Assembly (NCBI RefSeq): GCF_002019665.1
Contig: NZ_KV917375.1
Location: 442,001 to 506,000 of the forward strand
DNA: 64,000 bases
Direction of reading: 5' to 3'
Source of the DNA: Sutcliffiella halmapala
Lineage (GTDB): Bacteria > Bacillota > Bacilli > Bacillales > Bacillaceae_I
The notes under the pieces were generated by a model, which did no database searches, was not told the DNA's origin, and saw only the letters and a program-made list of their open reading frames with translations. The position numbers were made by a program, and so were the translations under genes. Each line of letters opens with the position of its first letter. Positions within the stretch are counted from its first letter, which is position 1. Below, piece by piece: positions 9,878 through 18,633 of this stretch.

Positions 9878-10381
9878 TCACAAAATTTCAAATTCAGATC
9901 CAGCTATTATTTCATTTAGTATTTCAGCTGGTTGTTTATGGCTAGTGTCGAATAGATGCTTTTCATTACTAGGTGAATGTTCAAGTTGATTTAACAAAAA
10001 TAATGAACGTTCGATTAAATAGGGGTCTCCTCGCTTATTCAAACGTTCGATTAAGATGTTTGCATCCGCCCGTAAAACGATGTATTTGATCTTGATATTT
10101 AAATAGGAAAAATGTTTACAGAACCACTCTAACTCATTTTCTACTACTGTATCGATAATTACATGAAAATCATGCTGAATAAAAGTTTGAGTGAGAGATA
10201 GGATGTTCTTCCACATGATTGTTATCTTCTCTTCCCATGGTGGCTCAGACCCATCCTCATACATAGAAAGAAAGTCATCGCCTTTGATGAGGGCGCTTTT
10301 CTTAATGCTCCGTGCTAGTTCCTTTGAAAGTGTAGATTTACCGACCCCACAAGGTCCAGAAATGATATATATTGTATTCAT
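9878..10381 (-). CDS. Small P-loop nucleoside/sugar kinase-like ATPase
   Basis: Function unknown beyond ATP binding. Seen: Walker A near the N-terminus (ISGPCGVGKSTLSKELA), a DDFL segment resembling the substrate-binding aspartates of gluconate/shikimate-type kinases, a hydrophobic HVIIDTVVE strand, and an Arg-rich lid region with LIERLNKRGDPYLIERS. About 167 residues from the ATG at 10381; an upstream GTG at 10411 would add ten residues and overlap the lacI-type gene. It lies 17 bases or so downstream of that regulator on the same strand, so the two are probably co-transcribed. A sugar or aminoglycoside kinase is possible, but there is no evidence for a substrate. Confidence 0.7.
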   Translation of the reverse strand: MNTIYIISGPCGVGKSTLSKELARSIKKSALIKGDDFLSMYEDGSEPPWEEKITIMWKNILSLTQTFIQHDFHVIIDTVVENELEWFCKHFSYLNIKIKYIVLRADANILIERLNKRGDPYLIERSLFLLNQLEHSPSNEKHLFDTSHKQPAEILNEIIAGSEFEIL

Positions 10382-10397
10382 GATAATCCCACTACCC

Positions 10398-11414
10398 CTA
10401 CTTTCTTTCACTAGTCGACTCTCTTACAATTAACTTCGTAGGCAATAAAATCTCCTGGATCGGGTGATCTTTATTTTCCATTCGCCAACATAGTTGTTCA
10501 ACGCCTCTTTTACCAAAATAATTTAAATCAATATCCATTGTCGTAATGGTAGGAGTGGAAATTTGAGATAATTGCCCATTGTCAAAGCTACATACGGATA
10601 CATCTTCTGGTACTTTTATTCCCTTTTGCTGCAATAAAGAAGTTACAAGAAAACCTAGTCCATCATTTACACAAAACCATGCTGTAGGTCGGTTTTGAAG
10701 ATTATTTAATAGTGAACTAATTTCAGCTTGATTTTCCTGGACATTTGTCTTCATAAAGTCATCCACAGGTTTGAGTTCGTATTTTTTCAAAGCTAGTAAA
10801 TAACCTTCTAATCTCTCTTGGTAGCTGGGGGAAATGTCCACATCTCCAACGAAAGCTATTTCCTTATGACCTAATTGGATTAAATGTTCCACAGCAGTAA
10901 ATGCACCGAATCGGTTATTAGTGAGGATAGAATCAGCTTCTAGAGATGGATCATGATGGTCGATTAAAACGGTAGGAATCCCTGTATTAATAACCTTTGA
11001 TATATATTCCGTACTAATGTGAGATAAGATTAATATCCCATCAATTTCGTGATTTGTTAATAAAGAAGGAAGCGTTAATTTCTCTTTAGTTTCATGATCA
11101 ATCGATTCAATTAACAAGTTCATCCCACGGTTCCTAAGCTCTTTTTCAACGGTTAAATAGATTTCTCCAAAAAAGCTAGTTAGCGAGAAAGCATAATCTG
11201 ATGCGATTAATGCGATGTTTCCAGACTGTTTTTTATCTGCTTGTTTTTGGCTTCGGCTATTAGAATAGGAATAACCTAATTCATCGGCTGTGTTTTGTAC
11301 AAGTCTCCTTGTTTCCTCGCTAACCCCAGGCTTACCCGACAAAGCTTGAGAAACAGAGTTTTTCGAGATAGTTAACCGATCTGCTATATCTTGCATTGTT
11401 ACTTTCTTTTCCAT
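10398..11414 (-). CDS. LacI-family transcriptional regulator
   Basis: Probable repressor of the facing mannoside operon. Seen: N-terminal lac-type helix-turn-helix (MQDIADRLTISKNSVSQALSGKPGVSEETR), hinge, then a periplasmic-binding-protein-like effector domain (residues about 60-335) with DGILIL, GHKEIAFVGD and the late ISTPTITTMDID. The ATG at 11414 is preferred because GGGAG lies 9 bases upstream; an ATG at 11420 and a TTG at 11432 are possible. 338 residues, normal length. It is divergent from the ABC/GH operon across a 455-bp region holding three perfect palindromes. The order LacI-ABC importer-GH13-DUF1861-GH130 also occurs, as I recall it, in Listeria. Confidence 0.88.
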   Translation of the reverse strand: MEKKVTMQDIADRLTISKNSVSQALSGKPGVSEETRRLVQNTADELGYSYSNSRSQKQADKKQSGNIALIASDYAFSLTSFFGEIYLTVEKELRNRGMNLLIESIDHETKEKLTLPSLLTNHEIDGILILSHISTEYISKVINTGIPTVLIDHHDPSLEADSILTNNRFGAFTAVEHLIQLGHKEIAFVGDVDISPSYQERLEGYLLALKKYELKPVDDFMKTNVQENQAEISSLLNNLQNRPTAWFCVNDGLGFLVTSLLQQKGIKVPEDVSVCSFDNGQLSQISTPTITTMDIDLNYFGKRGVEQLCWRMENKDHPIQEILLPTKLIVRESTSERK

Positions 11415-11482
11415 ATTCATTTTCTCCCTCAAACTTTAATTAAATGGTTTATTTAAAAAATGTCGTTTGTCCTTGTTTTGTA

Positions 11483-11502
11483 ATTATATTGTAACGTTAC
11501 AA
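11483..11502 (-). promoter_or_regulatory. Minus-strand -10 box with adjacent palindromic operator
   Basis: Reading the minus strand, TATAAT (11488-11483) follows directly on the perfect palindrome TTGTAACGTTACAA (11502-11489), which would occupy the spacer of a promoter for the lacI-type gene. A CG-centred palindrome is typical of LacI-family operators, so autoregulation is a reasonable inference. No good -35 box was found. Confidence 0.45.
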
Positions 11503-11707
11503 ATTAAAAAGTACAATAGTGTGTTTGTGTTGAGTATAATATCTAATTTTGAAAATTCCGATTCTAGCGAAATAATGTTTGACTTTACTTTTGTAAGGTG
11601 TAATAATTACATTTGTAAGGTAATAAATAACGTTATTAGTTTATTTTTGTAATGTTGTAATGGTATGTATTCATGTTTAAGATTGGAGGTTAGTTAAAAA
11701 CCAATAT

Positions 11708-11736
11708 TTTAAAACAGAGAATACAAATATTATACT
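11708..11736 (+). promoter_or_regulatory. Probable sigma-A promoter of the ABC/GH operon
   Basis: TTTAAA (11708-11713), a 17-base spacer and TATACT (11731-11736). The -35 is weak (three to four matches), which suits regulated expression. The predicted start would be near 11743, so the palindrome at 11752-11767 would cover about +9 to +24. Confidence 0.45.
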
Positions 11737-11751
11737 TTTTTTAAAAACTCA

Positions 11752-11767
11752 ATGATAGCGCTATCAT
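11752..11767. promoter_or_regulatory. Palindromic operator / cre site in front of the ABC importer
   Basis: ATGATAGCGCTATCAT is a perfect 16-bp palindrome. Its first 15 bases match the CcpA cre consensus WTGNNANCGNWNNCW at every defined position. It may therefore bind CcpA, the local LacI-type regulator, or both. Confidence 0.7.
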
Positions 11768-11869
11768 CAAGTGGGTATGCTTAGTTGGGACAAATGAAAT
11801 AGTTGTATAGTTTAAGGATTACTACTTTTATTAAGTTAAATTAGATATTAAACATTGGAGGATTATAAG

Positions 11870-13192
11870 ATGAAATTGAAAAAAGCAGCATCAATCTTAT
11901 TTGCAGCTTCCCTTACTGTTTCTAGTCTTGCGGCTTGTTCTACTGGTAACAAGGAGCAAACGACTGATACTAAGGATGGAGTAACAACCATTGAATTCTG
12001 GGCTGCTCCAAACCCAACTCAACAGGTGTATTGGAAAGAAATAGCGGAAGAGTTTTCGAAAGAAAATCCTGACATCAAAGTTAATGTTAGTCCGATGAAA
12101 GAAAGTCCAACATCAGAAGCAGGTATCCAATCTGCGATTGCTGGTGGAAGTGCACCTACAATTTCTGAAAATATTAACCGTGGTTTCGCAGCTCAATTAT
12201 CTGAAAGCAAAGCACTTGTACCTTTAGATGAGCTAGAGGGCTGGGAAGAAGTAAAACAAAGTCGTAACATGGAAAACACGATGGAAGGTTGGGAATTTGC
12301 TGACGGTCATCAATATGTATTACCAATTTACTCTAATGCTATGCTATTTGGTTGGAGATTGGATATTTTAAATGAGCTTGGCTACAATGAACCACCAAAA
12401 ACATATAGTGAAATGCTTGATGTAGCGAAGAAATTAAAAGCTAAATATCCAGACAAATACTTATGGGCAAAGGCAGATTTGGCAGATCCAACAGCTTGGA
12501 AAAGATGGTTCGATTTCTTCATGCTGTATGATGCAGCATCAAGCGGTAACAAGTTTGTAGAAGGAACGGAATTTACGGGAGATCAAAAAGCTGGAGAACA
12601 AGTACTTGGACTAATGGATGATCTTCGTAAGGAAAAGGCATTATTAACAAGGGAATCCAAAGATCCATTTGAAAGCGGATTAGGAATCTTTGTCGATGTT
12701 GGACCTTGGACAATTCCATACTGGGAAGATAAATTCCCTGAAATGAAATTTAATGAAACTTATGCATTAGCTGTACCGCCGGTTCCAGATGGCATGGATA
12801 CGGAAAATGTTAACACATTTGCTGATACAAAAGGTTTAGTGGTTTACGCTTCTGCAACGGAAGCACAACAAAATGCAGCGATGGAGTTCATTAAATGGGT
12901 GTATGCGAACCCTGATAATGACTTGAAATGGCTTGAAAGAACAAGCTTACCACCTGCGCGTGATGATTTAACAACGAACGATACTTTTAAAGCGTTCTTT
13001 GACAATAATCCTGCATTACAGCCATATGCAGCAGCAGTACCAAATGGTATTCCACCAATGGATAATTCAAAATACAATGATATTCAAACCTTTATTGGCC
13101 AACATGCTTTCAACCCAGTTGTAAAAGGAGAGAAAGATCCGAAAACTGGATGGAAGGATATGCAAGAAGCGATTGAGGGGGCTCTTAAATAA
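11870..13192 (+). CDS. Sugar ABC transporter substrate-binding lipoprotein (family 1)
   Basis: Extracellular receptor of a CUT1 oligosaccharide importer, anchored by lipid. Seen: lipoprotein signal peptide with KLKK start and lipobox SLAAC (Cys about residue 22), then a family 1 solute-binding fold with TIEFWAAPNPTQQVYWKEIA and the late aromatic-rich regions. 440 residues from the ATG at 11870, which is preceded by TTGGAGGATT; the in-frame codon at 11855 lacks a site. It overlaps the first permease gene by one base (TAATG). No ATPase gene follows, so a shared MsmX-type ATPase is implied. The substrate is inferred from neighbours to be a mannose-containing oligosaccharide, perhaps beta-linked. 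Confidence 0.9.
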   Translation: MKLKKAASILFAASLTVSSLAACSTGNKEQTTDTKDGVTTIEFWAAPNPTQQVYWKEIAEEFSKENPDIKVNVSPMKESPTSEAGIQSAIAGGSAPTISENINRGFAAQLSESKALVPLDELEGWEEVKQSRNMENTMEGWEFADGHQYVLPIYSNAMLFGWRLDILNELGYNEPPKTYSEMLDVAKKLKAKYPDKYLWAKADLADPTAWKRWFDFFMLYDAASSGNKFVEGTEFTGDQKAGEQVLGLMDDLRKEKALLTRESKDPFESGLGIFVDVGPWTIPYWEDKFPEMKFNETYALAVPPVPDGMDTENVNTFADTKGLVVYASATEAQQNAAMEFIKWVYANPDNDLKWLERTSLPPARDDLTTNDTFKAFFDNNPALQPYAAAVPNGIPPMDNSKYNDIQTFIGQHAFNPVVKGEKDPKTGWKDMQEAIEGALK

Positions 13193-14070
13193 TGAGCACA
13201 AAGCAAGAAAGGTTGGGCTGGCTATTTGCCAGTCCTTATCTTATATATGGCATCCTTTTCTTTCTCGTTCCATTAGTTTGGTCGCTGTTTTTATCGGTAA
13301 CGGACTGGAATCTAATCGCACCAACCTTTACGTTTGTTGGTTTTGAAAATTACATTCAGGCTATCCAAAGCCCGGGTGTACAAAGTGCATTCTTTGTAAC
13401 TTTTAAATTTATGATTGTATTCATTCCTTTAGTAATTGCATTATCGACTATTGTCGCTTTAATCGTACAAGGATTACCTAGATTTAAGGGTTTGTTTCTA
13501 ATAGGTTTTTTCCTGCCATATTTAGCATCAGGAGTTGTTTCTTCCCTGATTGTAAAAGGGATTTTATCATACAACAGCCCGATAAATGAGTTCTTGCGTG
13601 GCTCCCTTGGTTTGGATATTGATTGGCTAGGAACACCGTTTGCAGCTCTTTTTGTCGTTGCTATGATTATCGCATGGAAGTTCACTGGGTATTATGCGCT
13701 AATTCTAACATCAGGTTTTGAAAGCATCAGTAAGGAAGTATATGAAGCCGCGACCATAGATGGAGTGACACCTTGGCAGCGATTTTGGCAGATTACTTTT
13801 CCGTTACTTTACCCAGCGTTATTTACTGTATTAATTTTATCAATTGGTGTTACATTTGGGATTTTTACCGAGGTATACCAGTTAACTGGTGGTGGACCGA
13901 ATTTTGCTACCAATACGTGGCAGATGGAGATTTTCACAAGAGCATTTACGAATCTTCAAGCTGGTTACGCTTCAGCAATAGCTATCATTGCTTCTGTCGT
14001 TACATTTATTTCAATTTATATCATCCGAAAACTCTTAGAAATGTGGGGGAAACGAAATGGGTGGAGCTAA
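13192..14070 (+). CDS. Sugar ABC transporter permease, MalF type
   Basis: Inner-membrane channel subunit of the CUT1 importer. Seen: 292 residues, six predicted membrane segments, and the EAA loop EAATIDGVTPWQRFWQITFP that contacts the ATPase. The start codon overlaps the stop of the binding-protein gene, and the 3' end overlaps the next permease by 14 bases, so translation is coupled. Confidence 0.92.
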   Translation: MSTKQERLGWLFASPYLIYGILFFLVPLVWSLFLSVTDWNLIAPTFTFVGFENYIQAIQSPGVQSAFFVTFKFMIVFIPLVIALSTIVALIVQGLPRFKGLFLIGFFLPYLASGVVSSLIVKGILSYNSPINEFLRGSLGLDIDWLGTPFAALFVVAMIIAWKFTGYYALILTSGFESISKEVYEAATIDGVTPWQRFWQITFPLLYPALFTVLILSIGVTFGIFTEVYQLTGGGPNFATNTWQMEIFTRAFTNLQAGYASAIAIIASVVTFISIYIIRKLLEMWGKRNGWS

Positions 14071-14887
14071 GAAAAGCAAATTATTGTTTCGTTACCTAAT
14101 TGCCGTTGTTCTCTTATTAATCATGATCTTTCCATATATTTATATGGTGCTAAATTCATTTGCTGATTGGGATCAAGTAGATAAAAAGCTAATTCCAACC
14201 GCTTACAGCTTGAAATCGTATGAATGGCTGTTAGGTGGAGGAGAAGCACTTATCCCAAGGCCATGGATTAATGCTTTTGTTAACAGCTTTATCGTTTCTG
14301 GTGCATCCACCTTTTTAATGATGCTTACAGGGATTATGGTTGCCTATTCGTTGGCGAAAATGCCATTTAAAGGAAAAGATACGGTTAATAACTTTATATT
14401 ATTTCAAATGTTTTTCCCAGCGATTATTTTATTAATCCCTACATTCCTTATCATTCAAAGAATGGGACTGTATGACACATATTGGGGAATGATCCTACCA
14501 AAAGCTCTGAGCTTATGGGCAATATTTATGTATACAAACTTCTTCAAGGCAATACCGGATACCTTTATTGAATCAGCGAGGTTAGACGGAGCGTCAGATT
14601 TTCAAATTATGTATAAAATCGTATTGCCGATGTCAAAGTCCATTACGACTGTTATCTTCCTATTCTTATTTATGGAAAGATGGACGGAATTGTTATGGGA
14701 TATGTTAGTGGTAAATAGTGATGACATGCTGACGCTGAATGTACTATTATCTCAAATGTTCGGCCCTTATGGCGGATACCCAGGACCAATGTACGCAGCA
14801 TCTGTATTATTAACGCTTCCGATTATTATTATCTTCTTATTTTTTGCGAAGAAATTCCAAGAAGGTATGCAATTTTCACTCAAATAG
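14057..14887 (+). CDS. Sugar ABC transporter permease, MalG type
   Basis: Second channel subunit of the CUT1 importer. Seen: 276 residues, six membrane segments, EAA loop ESARLDGASDFQIMYKIVLP, and a C-terminal hydrophobic end LFFAKKFQEGMQFSLK typical of MalG proteins. Start ATG lies in the end of the MalF-type gene after GGGGGAAACG. The GH13 gene follows after 26 bases in the same operon. Confidence 0.92.
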   Translation: MGGAKKSKLLFRYLIAVVLLLIMIFPYIYMVLNSFADWDQVDKKLIPTAYSLKSYEWLLGGGEALIPRPWINAFVNSFIVSGASTFLMMLTGIMVAYSLAKMPFKGKDTVNNFILFQMFFPAIILLIPTFLIIQRMGLYDTYWGMILPKALSLWAIFMYTNFFKAIPDTFIESARLDGASDFQIMYKIVLPMSKSITTVIFLFLFMERWTELLWDMLVVNSDDMLTLNVLLSQMFGPYGGYPGPMYAASVLLTLPIIIIFLFFAKKFQEGMQFSLK

Positions 14888-14913
14888 TTTTCCGAGATTG
14901 GAGTTCGTAACCA

Positions 14914-16524
14914 ATGGTTAAATGGTGGAAAGGCTCGACATTTTATGAAATATATATGCCAAGCTTTAAGGATAGTAATGGGGATGGTATTGGTGATTTT
15001 TCAGGGATAATCTCTAAACTAGATTATTTAAAAGGCCTTGGAGTTGGTGGAATATGGCTTACTCCGTTTTATCCATCTCCAAAGGTTGATAACGGCTATG
15101 ACATTTCAAATTATTATGCTATTGATTCTGACTACGGAAAGATGGAGGATTTTGAGTTGTTTATTCGAGAGGCCCATAAGCGTGATCTTCGAGTGATTGC
15201 GGATTTGGTCTTGAACCACACATCTTCTGAGCATCCATGGTTCCAACAATCAAAATCTTCAAAGGATAACCCGAAGCGTGATTGGTACATCTGGAGAGAC
15301 AAGCCGAACAATTGGGAGTCCTTTTTTGGGGGTACTGCCTGGGAATATGATAAAACAACGAATCAATATTATTATCATGCTTTTGCTAAGGAACAGGTCG
15401 ATTTAAATTGGGCTAATCCAGAAGTAAAATGTGCCATGTTTGATGTAATGAAATTTTGGCTTGAAAAGGGTGTCGATGGCTTTCGGTTAGATGTCATTAA
15501 TTTTTTAAAAGTCAATGATTTGTTTAGTGATAACCCGTATGAAAACGGGGAACAAACCCATTTATTCGATAAAGACCAAGAAGGCATCTTATCGGTAATT
15601 TCGGAAATTGCTGATTTTGTCCATCAGTATCCGGATAAATTTCTTGTAGGAGAAGTCGGTTCTGAGGATTTAGAAATACTTAAGCAATATTCCGGGCTTC
15701 GTATGTTAGATGTAGTTTTTAATTTTAATATCGGAAGTATCGGAGAATTTGATGCCAAGACGCTGTTCCAGCAATTAACTGCTACTGAAGATGCTTATAA
15801 CAAAGAACAAGTTCCTACTCTGTTCTTTTCTAGCCATGATATGTCACGTCATATTTCAAGATTCGGTGGAGATAAGGGACGGGCAAAGCTTATTGCAACT
15901 TTGATGCTGATGGCTAAAGGCGTTCCATTCCTCTATTTTGGAGATGAAATTGGAATGCGAGATTGGATAACGGATGATATTTCGAAAATGAAAGACGTAC
16001 AGGGAATAATGGGTTATCAACTCGCATTACAAGCGGGTAAGTCCCATGAAGAAGCACTTTTATCCGCAAATGAAAAATCAAGAGATAAATCTCGTACACC
16101 GATGCAATGGAATGCACAAGCTAATGTCGGTTTCACTGATGGAAAGCCGTGGATCACGATTCCAAAGAATGCAAACCAAGTTACGGTAGAAGAACAGTTG
16201 GACAATCCGGCTTCGATGCTTTCCTTTTATAAAAGTCTGCTGAAGCTTAGGAAGAAACACGTAGCTTTACAAGTAGGTAATTACAAATTATTAAGGTTTA
16301 AAGATGGAATGATTTATTTCGTACGGACAAACCAAGCTGAAAAAATTGTTGTTGCACTGAATTTTTCAGAACAAGCAGTATCGCTTAAGGTTGAAGAGGG
16401 GATGAAACTCCTACTATCGACAAAGCGAACGAGCTTTGAGGGGAAGAATGTGCTTACAGTATTAGCAAATGAAGCAATAATCCTAAAGGGGGATATAAGT
16501 AATGACCTTATTAAGGAAGGGTAA
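14914..16524 (+). CDS. GH13 alpha-glucosidase (oligo-1,6-glucosidase-like)
   Basis: Cytoplasmic glycoside hydrolase of the alpha-amylase clan. Seen: a (beta/alpha)8 barrel with DSNGDGIGDFSG (calcium-type loop), conserved region I DLVLNH (Asp97, His102), region II GFRLDVIN with nucleophile Asp193, region III LVGEVGSED with acid/base Glu247, and region IV SSHDMSRH with Asp309. 536 residues; a C-terminal beta domain from about 460. Region IV has SSHD where oligo-1,6-glucosidases usually have NHD, so specificity may differ. No signal peptide. It sits between the importer and mannoside genes, so its substrate could be a gluco-mannoside or a trehalose-like compound rather than starch fragments. Confidence 0.88.
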   Translation: MVKWWKGSTFYEIYMPSFKDSNGDGIGDFSGIISKLDYLKGLGVGGIWLTPFYPSPKVDNGYDISNYYAIDSDYGKMEDFELFIREAHKRDLRVIADLVLNHTSSEHPWFQQSKSSKDNPKRDWYIWRDKPNNWESFFGGTAWEYDKTTNQYYYHAFAKEQVDLNWANPEVKCAMFDVMKFWLEKGVDGFRLDVINFLKVNDLFSDNPYENGEQTHLFDKDQEGILSVISEIADFVHQYPDKFLVGEVGSEDLEILKQYSGLRMLDVVFNFNIGSIGEFDAKTLFQQLTATEDAYNKEQVPTLFFSSHDMSRHISRFGGDKGRAKLIATLMLMAKGVPFLYFGDEIGMRDWITDDISKMKDVQGIMGYQLALQAGKSHEEALLSANEKSRDKSRTPMQWNAQANVGFTDGKPWITIPKNANQVTVEEQLDNPASMLSFYKSLLKLRKKHVALQVGNYKLLRFKDGMIYFVRTNQAEKIVVALNFSEQAVSLKVEEGMKLLLSTKRTSFEGKNVLTVLANEAIILKGDISNDLIKEG

Positions 16525-17473
16525 TACGCAAACATGTGAACAGCTTTTAGCTGAGTTTACGTTGAAGAATAAAACGAGTAATCCTGAAAAAATTGTCTTC
16601 TCTGGTTCAGGGGAAAAAGACGTCTATAACATAAGTGCGCCGTTTGAGGATAACGGAGAACTTGTAATTGCCGGCCGTGTAGAATCCCGTGACAGTGAAC
16701 ATTCTAATGTATTCTTTTTTGTAGAGAGAAACGGTGAGTGGTTGCCAAGAGAGGGTGCTCCTGTTCTTGAATTACAGGATCCATTTTTTACTCGAATAGC
16801 AGGAGAACTTGTATTAGGAGGAGTTCAAATTTTCCCTCATCCAACTAATGAAGGACAACTTGGCTGGAGAACGGTTTTTTATAAAGGGGAATCGATTTCA
16901 GACTTACAGGAGTTTGCGAAAGGTCCTGATGGGATGAAAGATCTTCGTTTAATTGAATTGAAGGATGGCAGTATAGGAGTGTTAACAAGACCCCAAGGGG
17001 AAAAAGGTGGAAGAGGAAAAATTGGTTGGACCCGAATTTCCTCGTTATCAGAGCTTACGGTTGATGTGGTCAATGAAGCGCCTATACTTGAAGGCCAGTT
17101 CATAGAAGAAGAATGGGGTGGAGCGAATGAGCCCCATCTGTTAGCAAATGGCCTTGTAGGGGTGTTAGGACATGTTGCCTCCTTTGATACGGAAGGTAAT
17201 CGCCACTACTATCCAATGGTTTTTGCGCTTAATCCTGAAACAGGGAACTTCACTGATATGGAGTTAATTGCAACAAGAAATCAGTTTCTCCCTGGTCCCT
17301 CAAAGCGACCTGACTTAGTGGATGTCGTATTCAGTGGTGGGCTACTTCGAAAAATGGATGGCAAAGCAGTTCTATACGCTGGTATTAGCGATGCTGAAGC
17401 ACAAAAAATTACAATAGAAGATCCGTTTATAAAATATGAAAGAACTAACTTGGAAGAGGAGATAACAGAATGA
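16502..17473 (+). CDS. DUF1861 family protein (GH130-like beta-propeller)
   Basis: Function not established. Seen: 323 residues, no signal peptide, repeated strand-turn blocks typical of a five-bladed propeller, including VYNISAPFEDNGELVIAGRV, LGGVQIFPHP, GWRTVFYKG, DLRLIELKDG, and NEPHLLANGLVGVLGH. These suggest the DUF1861 family, which is structurally related to GH130/GH43 enzymes. The start ATG at 16502 follows AAGGGGGATATAAG and lies inside the end of the GH13 gene (23-base overlap); its stop overlaps the GH130 start (ATGA), so production is tightly coupled to the phosphorylase. I infer a partner activity on the same mannoside. Confidence 0.75.
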   Translation: MTLLRKGNTQTCEQLLAEFTLKNKTSNPEKIVFSGSGEKDVYNISAPFEDNGELVIAGRVESRDSEHSNVFFFVERNGEWLPREGAPVLELQDPFFTRIAGELVLGGVQIFPHPTNEGQLGWRTVFYKGESISDLQEFAKGPDGMKDLRLIELKDGSIGVLTRPQGEKGGRGKIGWTRISSLSELTVDVVNEAPILEGQFIEEEWGGANEPHLLANGLVGVLGHVASFDTEGNRHYYPMVFALNPETGNFTDMELIATRNQFLPGPSKRPDLVDVVFSGGLLRKMDGKAVLYAGISDAEAQKITIEDPFIKYERTNLEEEITE

Positions 17474-18531
17474 ACGTTTATAGATATGAAGAAAATCCAG
17501 TAGTCACTCCTTTTGATGTAAAGCCTCATCGACCTGATTTTGAAGTAATTGGTGCGTTTAATGCCGGAATTGCAAAATATAATAATGAGATTATTATGCT
17601 TCTACGTGTTGCGGAACGTCCGCTCAGTGAAGATTCAAATATCGTAAAAGCTCCTATTTATAAGCCAGAAACCAACGAATTAGAGATTTTAGAATTTCGT
17701 TTAGATGATCCAATTTATGATTTTGCTGATCCTCGTGTTATCCGAGTTGCTGGTGATCAAAAGGGGTTTAAGTATTTAACTTCTTTATCGTATTTACGAA
17801 TTGCAAGAAGCAAGGATGGCCATCAGTTTACTATTGATGAAAACCCATTTGTGTACCCTTCAAATGAATTAGAAACCTTTGGGATAGAAGACCCGCGTAT
17901 TACGCAAATTGAAGATACTTATTACATTTATTTCAGTGCTGTTTCACCAGTTGGGGTTGGGGAATCTATGGTATCTACGAAGGATTTTGTGACAACAGAG
18001 CATCATGGCATGATCTTCGCACCTGAAAACAAAGACGTGCTTATCTTCCCAGAAAAAATTAATGGGAAATATTATGCACTTCATCGACCTGTCCCAAAAA
18101 GTACTGGTGCACCAGAAATTTGGATTGCAGAATCAACAAACCTCCTACATTGGGGGAATCACAAGCATTTACTAGGATTACGAGAAGGTATGTGGGATAG
18201 CGGACGCATGGGCGGGGGCGCTGTACCGATTAAGACCGAAAAAGGTTGGCTAGAGCTTTACCATGGTGCAACTACAGATCACCGATATTGCATGGGAGCA
18301 GTGCTGCTAGATTTAGAGGATCCGACAAAAGTGATTGCTCGCTCTGATCAACCTATTCTAGAGCCAGAAGCAGAATATGAAGTAGAAGGTTTCTTTGGGA
18401 ATGTGGTATTTTCATGCGGAGCTATTGTTGAAGAGGATGTAGTCAAGATGTTTTACGGTGTAGCAGACACATCCATGGCCTGCGCTGAATTAAGCCTAAA
18501 AGAAATCTTAGATTCTATGACTTATCTATAA
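17470..18531 (+). CDS. GH130 beta-mannoside phosphorylase
   Basis: Phosphorolyses a beta-mannosidic bond to give alpha-mannose 1-phosphate. Seen: 353 residues with the GH130 hallmarks, RPDFEVIGAFNAGIAKYNNE near the start, LLRVAERP, DPRVIRVAG, ETFGIEDPRITQIEDTYY (the catalytic Asp region), FPEKINGKYYALHRP and the late GWLELYHGAT (phosphate-binding His region). Family members act on beta-1,4-mannosyl-glucose, beta-1,4-mannosyl-GlcNAc or beta-1,2-mannobiose. The Listeria homologue in a similar operon is, as I recall, a beta-1,2-oligomannan phosphorylase. With GH85 and GH125 nearby, mannosyl-GlcNAc from N-glycan cores is an alternative substrate. It is followed by a terminator. Confidence 0.88.
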   Translation: MNVYRYEENPVVTPFDVKPHRPDFEVIGAFNAGIAKYNNEIIMLLRVAERPLSEDSNIVKAPIYKPETNELEILEFRLDDPIYDFADPRVIRVAGDQKGFKYLTSLSYLRIARSKDGHQFTIDENPFVYPSNELETFGIEDPRITQIEDTYYIYFSAVSPVGVGESMVSTKDFVTTEHHGMIFAPENKDVLIFPEKINGKYYALHRPVPKSTGAPEIWIAESTNLLHWGNHKHLLGLREGMWDSGRMGGGAVPIKTEKGWLELYHGATTDHRYCMGAVLLDLEDPTKVIARSDQPILEPEAEYEVEGFFGNVVFSCGAIVEEDVVKMFYGVADTSMACAELSLKEILDSMTYL

Positions 18532-18546
18532 ATATAAGGAAAATAA

Positions 18547-18584
18547 AAGCCAAAATCGTTGTGACTGATTTTGGCCTTTTTTAT
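18547..18584 (+). terminator. Rho-independent terminator after GH130
   Basis: Stem GCCAAAATC (18550-18558) / GATTTTGGC (18568-18576) with a 9-base loop, followed by CTTTTTTAT. It separates the importer-GH13-DUF1861-GH130 operon from the GH2 unit. Confidence 0.9.
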
Positions 18585-18633
18585 AGAAATATAGGTTTAG
18601 GGAAAACAGTTTTAAAAGGTGGATGACGTTGCG

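Larger units (their letters stand above)
11415..11869. other. Divergent control region between lacI-type gene and ABC importer
   Basis: AT-rich 455-bp region without a credible gene (a 61-codon ORF at 11467-11652 has no ribosome binding site and low-complexity AT codons). It carries three perfect palindromes: TTGTAACGTTACAA (11489-11502), AATAACGTTATT (11626-11637) and ATGATAGCGCTATCAT (11752-11767). The last overlaps a predicted promoter start; the first lies next to a minus-strand TATAAT. The strong GGAGG of the solute-binding protein gene is at its right end. Confidence 0.7.

Noticed and set aside
11467-11652. 61-residue ORF in the LacI control region
   Set aside because: Very AT-rich, no ribosome binding site, and overlaps the palindromic operators.
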